11,595 bases of DNA, taken from NCBI GenBank assembly GCA_963977625.1, contig CAXBPX010000032.1:1-11595 (forward strand). Reading direction: 5' to 3'. Below are positions 6,968 through 11,595 of this stretch, piece by piece. This DNA comes from ZLKRG08 sp963977625. GTDB taxonomy: Bacteria > Actinomycetota > Actinomycetes > Nanopelagicales > Nanopelagicaceae. The position numbers were made by a program, and so were the translations under genes. Every line of letters starts with the position of its first letter. The first letter of the stretch is position 1. Below the pieces are notes generated by a model. The model worked only from the letters and a program-made list of their open reading frames with translations. It searched no databases and was not told the origin of the DNA.

Positions 6968-6981
6968 AACGCGATAGCGTT
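6968..6981. repeat. Short inverted repeat in the divergent LCP/glycosyltransferase gap
   Basis: AACGC-GATA-GCGTT is a perfect 5 bp dyad with a four-base centre, placed almost midway between the two divergent starts (6941 and 6990). Its right arm overlaps the TAGCGT (6975-6980) that could be the -10 of the glycosyltransferase operon. It could be an operator half-site pair or a chance dyad; five base pairs alone is weak evidence. Confidence 0.3.
6975..6980 (+). promoter_or_regulatory. Putative -10 element for the glycosyltransferase/ABC exporter operon
   Basis: TAGCGT (TANNNT) is followed by nine bases and then ATG 6990. The spacing is at the long end for a leaderless start, so the mRNA may be leaderless or have a leader of only a few bases. 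There is no Shine-Dalgarno sequence in TTCCCTGTT. The element overlaps the dyad at 6968-6981. Confidence 0.35.
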
Positions 6982-6989
6982 TCCCTGTT

Positions 6990-7958
6990 ATGGCTAAAGT
7001 GACATCCAGCGCAGTCTCAGTGATTCTTCCAATTTTGAATGAAGAAAATTATCTAGAAGCTGCGGTTCATGCAGTGCTGGCACAGAATTATTCAGGACCG
7101 ATAGAGGTAGTACTTGCGGTAGCGCCTTCCAAAGATCGTACTTTAGAAATTGCAAAAAAATTGGCAGATGCAGATTCCAGGATAAAAGTAGTCGCAAATC
7201 CATCTGGTAGAACTGCAGCTGGATTAAATCTAGCCATCCAGAATTCAAGCCACCCCATCATTGTCCGTGTTGATGGCCATGCAAAAATTTCCGAAAATTA
7301 TATTTCTATTGCAGTAGAACTTTTAGAAAATACTGGCGCAGTAAATGTTGGTGGAGTTATGGCAGCAGAAGGCGAAAATTCTTTTGAAAGAGCCGTGGCT
7401 GGAGCGATGCGAAGTTCATTAGGAGTGGGTGCCGCAAAATTTCATACAGGCGGTGGTGCAGGTGAGGCCGACACTGTTTATTTAGGAGTATTCAAACGTT
7501 CGGCTATTGATGCCATTGGTGGGTTTGATGAACATTTCACAAGAGCTCAAGATTGGGAATTAAATTACAGATTGCGAAAAAATGGCGGAAAGATTTACTT
7601 TGATCCGCGCTTAATGGTTACTTATCGACCAAGACGATCTTTAATCGCTCTTGCGAAACAATATTTCGAATATGGCCGCTGGCGCCGAGTAGTTTCGCGG
7701 ACTCATAAAGGCACTATCAATCTGCGTTATTTAGCACCTCCATTTACCTTAATCGGTACTTTGATTTCTTTAATCTCCGGCTTTTTAAATCCAACGTTAT
7801 TTATTCCAGCTGCCATTTACGGAATTTTCTTGGTTTTGGCTTCCCTAAAGATTGGTAAAACTTCAATCGAGCGACTTTATTTGCCAGCCATTTTATTAAC
7901 TATGCATATGAGTTGGGGATTAGGTTTTATTACCTCGACTCGTCGCTTTGTCAGGTAA
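6990..7958 (+). CDS. Family 2 glycosyltransferase, ExoA-like, membrane associated
   Basis: This 322-residue glycosyltransferase has a GT-A fold catalytic domain of about 240 residues followed by a hydrophobic tail. The start VSVILPILNEENYLEAAV (9-26) is the classic GT2 opening. RVDGHAKI (93-100) replaces the DxD motif in the manner of succinoglycan ExoA-type enzymes (R-x-D-x-H). GGAGEADTVYLGVFKR (155-170) and AQDWELNYRLRKNGG (186-200) form the acceptor/catalytic base region, and QYFEYGRWRR (224-233) resembles the QxxRW-like region. Two or three membrane segments follow (about 250-266, 268-288, 296-314). The donor sugar cannot be read from sequence; glucose or glucuronate would fit the divergent ugd. 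The gene heads a plus-strand operon with a polysaccharide ABC exporter 10 nt downstream. Confidence 0.88.
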   Translation: MAKVTSSAVSVILPILNEENYLEAAVHAVLAQNYSGPIEVVLAVAPSKDRTLEIAKKLADADSRIKVVANPSGRTAAGLNLAIQNSSHPIIVRVDGHAKISENYISIAVELLENTGAVNVGGVMAAEGENSFERAVAGAMRSSLGVGAAKFHTGGGAGEADTVYLGVFKRSAIDAIGGFDEHFTRAQDWELNYRLRKNGGKIYFDPRLMVTYRPRRSLIALAKQYFEYGRWRRVVSRTHKGTINLRYLAPPFTLIGTLISLISGFLNPTLFIPAAIYGIFLVLASLKIGKTSIERLYLPAILLTMHMSWGLGFITSTRRFVR

Positions 7959-7968
7959 CCTTGCCTTT

Positions 7969-8796
7969 ATGAGTAAGCCGGTTGAGGTATACGAACCTTT
8001 TCGTGCTGGTTTGCCGCCGCTTGGCAGATATTGGCGCTCGCTTTGGGCACGTAGGTCATTTATAAATGAATATGCACGCTCCGAACTTCATGCCAGCCAC
8101 TTTGACTCTATTTTTGGCCAACTCTGGCTGATTTTAAATCCATTATTACTTTCCGCAATATATTTTGTATTAATCAAAATTATTGCTGGCAGCGCAGATA
8201 GCACTAGATATGCGCATTTAACTTCTAGTCTTTTTCTATTTTATTTAGTTAGTAATGCCATGAATAGCGGCACTAAATCCGTAACTTCTAGTGAAAGTTT
8301 AATTTTAAATACTGCTTTTCCAAGAATTGCATTACCACTTTCTACCACCATTGTTGCGCTTTTTAAATTTCTACCAACTATCCCGGTGTTCTTGGTAATC
8401 AAATTTGCACTCGGACTGTCTTTTGACTGGAACATGCTTTGGGGAATAGTGGTGGTATTAGTGGCCCTGGTATTTGGTTTAGGAATCGCAATTCTTATTG
8501 CGGCAGCTAATGTCTATATTCGTGATATTTCAAACTTTTTGCCATATTTAAATCGCACCTTACTTTACGTTTCTCCAGTACTTTTTGAGGCATCTAGCGT
8601 TAGTGAAAAATTATCATTTTTAAAGGTAATCAATCCGTTTTTTCCGATTCTTGATACTTGGTCCAAAGTAATGGTTCATAATCAATCATTAGCATGGGGC
8701 GAAGTTGGCAAAGCTGCAATTTGGGCTTTTGGCACCTTTCTAATAGGTACCTATTTATTTTTATCACGCGAAAGAGAGTTTGCCGTTCGTGTCTGA
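7969..8796 (+). CDS. Polysaccharide ABC-2 type exporter, permease subunit (Wzm/TagG-like)
   Basis: This is the membrane subunit of an ABC transporter that flips lipid-linked O-antigen-, galactan- or teichoic acid-like polymers across the membrane. From ATG 7969 it has 275 residues with the ABC2_membrane layout: a cytoplasmic amphipathic stretch with LWARRSFINEYARSELHAS (26-44), SIFGQLWLILNPLLLSAIYF (48-67) and about six membrane segments in total. The loop after the fourth or fifth segment has NVYIRDISNFLPYLNRTLLYVSP, with the conserved V-x-x-R-D-x-x-N/H pattern. An in-frame TTG at 7948 would overlap the glycosyltransferase gene; ATG 7969, 10 nt after its stop, is preferred. The ATPase gene overlaps by 8 nt. 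The symbol wzm is suggested by family only. Confidence 0.9.
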   Translation: MSKPVEVYEPFRAGLPPLGRYWRSLWARRSFINEYARSELHASHFDSIFGQLWLILNPLLLSAIYFVLIKIIAGSADSTRYAHLTSSLFLFYLVSNAMNSGTKSVTSSESLILNTAFPRIALPLSTTIVALFKFLPTIPVFLVIKFALGLSFDWNMLWGIVVVLVALVFGLGIAILIAAANVYIRDISNFLPYLNRTLLYVSPVLFEASSVSEKLSFLKVINPFFPILDTWSKVMVHNQSLAWGEVGKAAIWAFGTFLIGTYLFLSREREFAVRV

Positions 8797-9577
8797 TTTA
8801 CATAAGCAAGGGGAGATTGCAGTATCAGTTCAAAATTTGGGGCTGATCTATAAAACTACAATCGATAAAAAACTCTCTCTTTCAAATCGAATAAAACATT
8901 TGGGACGTGGCACTAAACAGACCAGAATCGTAAATGCGCTAAATGGTGTTAATTTAGATGTGGATTACGGAAGCGTGTTAGGCGTAGTTGGTGCAAATGG
9001 CGCTGGTAAATCGACCATGATGCGCGTCATCAGTGGCATTTTGCCGCCGACCACAGGTCGAGTTGAAGTCTATGGAAAAGTTTCGACCTTACTTGCACTT
9101 GGAGTTGGATTTAATAAGCAACTTACCGGACGTGAAAATGTAATTCTTGGTGGATTAGCATCTGGTTTATCTCGCGCAGAAATAGATGCGCATTTTGAAG
9201 AGATTGCAGATTTTGCGGAGCTCGGCGAAGCAATTGATGCACCGATGCGTACTTATTCATCAGGTATGTATGCCCGCCTTGGTTTTTCGGTAGCAGTAAC
9301 TGTGAAACCAGATATTTTGATTGTTGATGAAGCACTTAGCACCGGTGATGCCAGATTTAAGGAGAAGAGTTTGGCAAAGTTAAAGGAACTTCGTGGTGAT
9401 AACCGAGCTCTGATTTTAGTTAGCCATGCTCTTGGCACTATCCGAGAAGTTTGTAATGATGTGGCTTGGCTACATAAAGGAAAATTAATTCAACGTGGCA
9501 ACCCAAACGATGTGGTTGATGCCTATCAGGATTTCCTCGCGGTCGGAAAGAGCGCAGTAATTAATGAGGATGTATAA
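8789..9577 (+). CDS. Polysaccharide ABC exporter, ATP-binding subunit (Wzt/TagH-like)
   Basis: This cytoplasmic ATPase energises export with the preceding permease. From GTG 8789 it has 262 residues: Walker A GANGAGKST (68-76), a Q-loop region near STLLALGVGFNKQLTGREN (99-117), the polysaccharide-exporter form of the signature YSSGMYARLGF (156-166), Walker B ILIVDEALSTGD (176-187) and the H-loop histidine 213 in LVSHAL. There is no C-terminal carbohydrate-binding domain of the Wzt O9a kind, so the polymer is probably not recognised through a modified end by this subunit. The GTG start forms an 8-nt overlap with the permease stop (GTGTCTGA) and has AGAGAG 10 nt upstream. An earlier TTG at 8780 is less likely. 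The downstream gene overlaps its end. Confidence 0.92.
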   Translation: MSDLHKQGEIAVSVQNLGLIYKTTIDKKLSLSNRIKHLGRGTKQTRIVNALNGVNLDVDYGSVLGVVGANGAGKSTMMRVISGILPPTTGRVEVYGKVSTLLALGVGFNKQLTGRENVILGGLASGLSRAEIDAHFEEIADFAELGEAIDAPMRTYSSGMYARLGFSVAVTVKPDILIVDEALSTGDARFKEKSLAKLKELRGDNRALILVSHALGTIREVCNDVAWLHKGKLIQRGNPNDVVDAYQDFLAVGKSAVINEDV

Positions 9578-10730
9578 AGGCGCCATTGCGCTCTGCTTTT
9601 CTTTATTACTAAGTAATTCTGCTAACGCTGCGGACACATTTACCTTTACCGGCAATGGCTATGGACATGGTGTGGGTTTGAGCCAAATTGGTGGAAAAGC
9701 TATGGCGCTAGAGGGCAAGAGCGCTGAAGAAATTCTTAAGTATTACTACACAGGTGTAAATGTCGAACCAATGTCAGATTGGTACGAAGTTCGCATCAAC
9801 ATCGGCCATGAATTAACCAGCGCTACTTTGCAATTAGTAAGTAATTCCGGTTTTATAAATATAAATAATTATCAGATCAAAGAGAAAGGCGTAATTGCTT
9901 ATTTTAAATATAGCAGCGCTGGAATTGTTACGATAATCAGAAAACAGAAAACAACTTTAGCTACTTTGCCAGCTACTAATTCCATTTCTATTCACTGGAG
10001 TGGTACCCGAACTCTGGAAGGGCCACCAGCTTTGGTGGCATTTAATCCAGGAAAGTCTCTGCGTTATCAATATGGTGAGATGAATTTATTAGTAGTTGGA
10101 AAATATTTTGAAGCAACCAATACTTTGCGATTAAAAGATGAATATCTTTATGGGGTTTCTGAAGTTTCTAGCGCATGGCCTTTTGAGATGCTTCGAGCAC
10201 AGGCCATCGCCGCACGTTCGTATGCCATGTCCAAAGCTGGAATTTATAGACCAAGCTGCGATTGCGAACTTTATGGAACGATTAAAGATCAATTATTTGT
10301 AGGTGTCACCAAAATTAATGAACCTAAATATGGTGCAATTTGGAAAGCAGCCGTGGATTCTACGAATGTAGATGAAATGCATGGTTTAACTATTACTTAT
10401 TTGGGAATTCCTATTAGTGCTTATTACACCTCATCTACCGGTGGGATGACCGAAAGTGCGCTAAATGCATTTGGAACTAATTTTGATTATCTGCAGCCAG
10501 TTACAGACCCAGTTAGCTTAGATCCAAAACGAAACCCTAATTATGCAACTTGGACTCGAACCGTCAGCAGTGCGGTAATTGCTAAAGCTTTTGGACTAAC
10601 AGATGTGCAGAAATTAGAAATAAAAGAGAAGCGAATTGAAGCCACAAGTTCAAATGGAGTCAAAGCCTCTTTGCGACTGGAAACATTTAGATCCAGGGCT
10701 GGACTACCATCTTCCTTTTTTAACTTTTAA
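9564..10730 (+). CDS. SpoIID/LytB-like secreted peptidoglycan enzyme
   Basis: This is a secreted protein of 388 residues. A signal peptide runs over residues 1-22 (basic start, hydrophobic IALCFSLLL, cleavage likely after SNSANA). Then comes a GNGYGHGVGLSQIGGKAMA block (30-48) with ILKYYYTG (57-64), a beta-rich stretch, and the SpoIID core: EYLYGVSEVSSAWPFEMLRA (193-212), AQAIAARSYAM (212-222), CDCELYGTIKDQLFVG (232-247) and AYYTSSTGGMTES (286-298). SpoIID proteins are lytic transglycosylases or amidase enhancers acting on peptidoglycan. E200 aligns with the catalytic glutamate. The GHGVGxSQ block precedes the core instead of following it as in Bacillus SpoIID. The ATG at 9564 overlaps the ATPase gene by 14 nt. 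ATG 9570 (8-nt overlap) is an equally possible start and keeps the signal peptide. The organism need not sporulate; a cell-wall role beside the exporter is inferred. Confidence 0.88.
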   Translation: MRMYKGAIALCFSLLLSNSANAADTFTFTGNGYGHGVGLSQIGGKAMALEGKSAEEILKYYYTGVNVEPMSDWYEVRINIGHELTSATLQLVSNSGFININNYQIKEKGVIAYFKYSSAGIVTIIRKQKTTLATLPATNSISIHWSGTRTLEGPPALVAFNPGKSLRYQYGEMNLLVVGKYFEATNTLRLKDEYLYGVSEVSSAWPFEMLRAQAIAARSYAMSKAGIYRPSCDCELYGTIKDQLFVGVTKINEPKYGAIWKAAVDSTNVDEMHGLTITYLGIPISAYYTSSTGGMTESALNAFGTNFDYLQPVTDPVSLDPKRNPNYATWTRTVSSAVIAKAFGLTDVQKLEIKEKRIEATSSNGVKASLRLETFRSRAGLPSSFFNF

Positions 10731-10740
10731 CTGCTAACTG

Positions 10741-11595
10741 CTAATTGGAATGAAGAATCGAGTTTAATCCGCCCCAAGAGCCAGTTTTTGAAACGACTTC
10801 AATTGCGCCAGTTTGAGAATTGCGACGGAATAATAAATTGTTTCCTCCACTTAATTCTGCTGCTTTAACAATTTGACCATCAGGCAAAGTAACTTTTGCC
10901 GCAGCAGTCACATAAGTTCCGGCTTCTACAACACAGTTATTTCCAAGTGAAATTCCAAGTCCAGAGTTTGCGCCCAATAAAGATTTCTCACCGATGGAAA
11001 TAATTTGTTTGCCACCGCCAGATAAAGTTCCCATAATTGAAGCGCCACCACCAATATCGCTGCCATCACCAACTACTACACCAGCGGAGATTCGACCTTC
11101 GACCATAGAGGTGCCAAGTGTGCCGGCATTGAAATTTACAAAGCCTTCATGCATAACTGTAGTTCCAGCTGCCAGGTATGCACCTAGTCTTACTCGATCC
11201 GCATCAGCAATTCGAACACCAGAAGGAATTACATAATCAACCATTCGTGGGAATTTATCTACTGAATAAACAGTTACTTGACCAAATTTAGCGCGTAACT
11301 TTGCACGCACCGTTTCAAAATTTTCAACTTCGCAGGGACCGCAATTGGTCCAAACTACATTTGTTAGTAAGCCAAAAATGCCATCTAAAGATTGTCCATG
11401 AGGTTTAATTAATCGATGTGAAAGTAAATGCAATCTTAAATATGCATCTTTGGCATCCGTTGGCGCTTTTTCAGTATCAATTTGGATTGAAACTAGTTGC
11501 CGCTTCACACCGCGAATCTCATCGTTGCCTTCAAGTGAAGCAAGCTCAGAAGATGGCTGACCACTTAATGACGCGAGGGTTGGAGATCGGAAGAG
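10741..11595 (-). CDS. dapD: 2,3,4,5-tetrahydropyridine-2,6-dicarboxylate N-succinyltransferase, 5' end missing
   Basis: DapD transfers succinyl from succinyl-CoA to tetrahydrodipicolinate in lysine/diaminopimelate synthesis. The frame is open from the TAG stop to the window edge. The reliable part ends at 11583 because 11584-11595 look like sequencing adapter. A GTG at 11508 gives 255 residues, but upstream codons read SSELASLEGNDEIRG, which aligns with the N-terminal domain of mycobacterial DapD (about 317 residues), so the true start is outside the window. Motifs are DAYLRLHLLSHRL, LTNVVWTN, VDKFPRMVDYV, RLGAYLAAGTTVMHEGFVNF, MVEGRISAGVVVGDGSDIGG and LSGGNNLLFRRNS. These are the left-handed beta-helix repeats and the active-site region of actinobacterial DapD. 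It converges on the SpoIID-like gene with a 10 bp gap and no hairpin terminator. Confidence 0.93.
   Translation of the reverse strand, partial: LFRSPTLASLSGQPSSELASLEGNDEIRGVKRQLVSIQIDTEKAPTDAKDAYLRLHLLSHRLIKPHGQSLDGIFGLLTNVVWTNCGPCEVENFETVRAKLRAKFGQVTVYSVDKFPRMVDYVIPSGVRIADADRVRLGAYLAAGTTVMHEGFVNFNAGTLGTSMVEGRISAGVVVGDGSDIGGGASIMGTLSGGGKQIISIGEKSLLGANSGLGISLGNNCVVEAGTYVTAAAKVTLPDGQIVKAAELSGGNNLLFRRNSQTGAIEVVSKTGSWGGLNSILHSN
11584..11595. other. Probable Illumina TruSeq adapter remnant at the window end
   Basis: The last twelve bases, AGATCGGAAGAG, are identical to the beginning of the Illumina TruSeq adapter and end exactly at the window edge, as expected of adapter read-through at a contig end. 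Read in the dapD frame they add Leu-Phe-Arg-Ser, which should not be trusted as protein sequence. Confidence 0.8.

Noticed and set aside
10713..10745. T-run and the repeated AACTGCT near the convergent SpoIID/dapD ends as a terminator or repeat element
   Set aside because: No stem-forming dyad precedes the T-run, and two copies of a 7-mer are too short to call a repeat.
1..11595. Mobile element, CRISPR, tRNA/rRNA or phage-defence genes
   Set aside because: All but short gaps (48 bp at most) are filled by conserved housekeeping or envelope genes; no transposase, repeat array, cloverleaf or toxin-like frame was seen.

Overview
The window looks like a chromosomal piece of a moderately AT-rich, streamlined member of the Actinobacteria, most like the small freshwater lineages such as the Nanopelagicales (acI). 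This is inferred from gene content, not computed. Three observations support it. The acyl-CoA carboxylase beta gene is followed by its small epsilon subunit and by maf, with birA divergent and purK-purE nearby, which is the arrangement around accD5-accE5 in mycobacteria. DapD is of the actinobacterial type. Several starts fit the TANNNT-N6-9-start pattern of leaderless actinobacterial mRNAs. Coding density is extreme: the largest gene-free gap is 48 bp, and many genes overlap by 4 or 8 bases. No RNA gene, mobile element, CRISPR array or convincing hairpin terminator was seen.

Layout. Positions 1-1789, minus strand: accD, accE and the first codons of maf (fatty-acid/propionyl-CoA carboxylation, then a housekeeping pyrophosphatase). 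Positions 1808-4131, plus strand: birA, purK, purE. BirA attaches the biotin on which AccD's holoenzyme depends; PurK and PurE perform the two-step AIR carboxylation of purine synthesis. The two operons start from an 18 bp gap that appears to carry two overlapping -10 elements. Positions 4128-6941, minus strand: an LCP-family ligase, UDP-glucose 6-dehydrogenase and a small CoA-binding protein. Positions 6990-10730, plus strand: an ExoA-like glycosyltransferase, a Wzm/TagG-like ABC permease, a Wzt/TagH-like ATPase and a SpoIID/LytB-like secreted protein. Positions 10741 to the end, minus strand: dapD (lysine/diaminopimelate synthesis), cut by the window edge.

Together the right two thirds form a cell-envelope block. 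Ugd can supply UDP-glucuronate, the glycosyltransferase builds a glycan, Wzm/Wzt export it, the LCP protein can attach it to peptidoglycan, the SpoIID-like protein may remodel peptidoglycan, and DapD leads to the meso-diaminopimelate of the peptide stem. No initiating glycosyltransferase or polymerase is present, so the polymer is unknown.

I found no clearly new multi-gene system. The best leads are the very compact divergent promoters with leaderless-looking starts, the repeated 8-nt gene overlaps, a permuted SpoIID layout, and an exact 12-base match to the start of the Illumina TruSeq adapter at the right end, which suggests an assembly artefact there.
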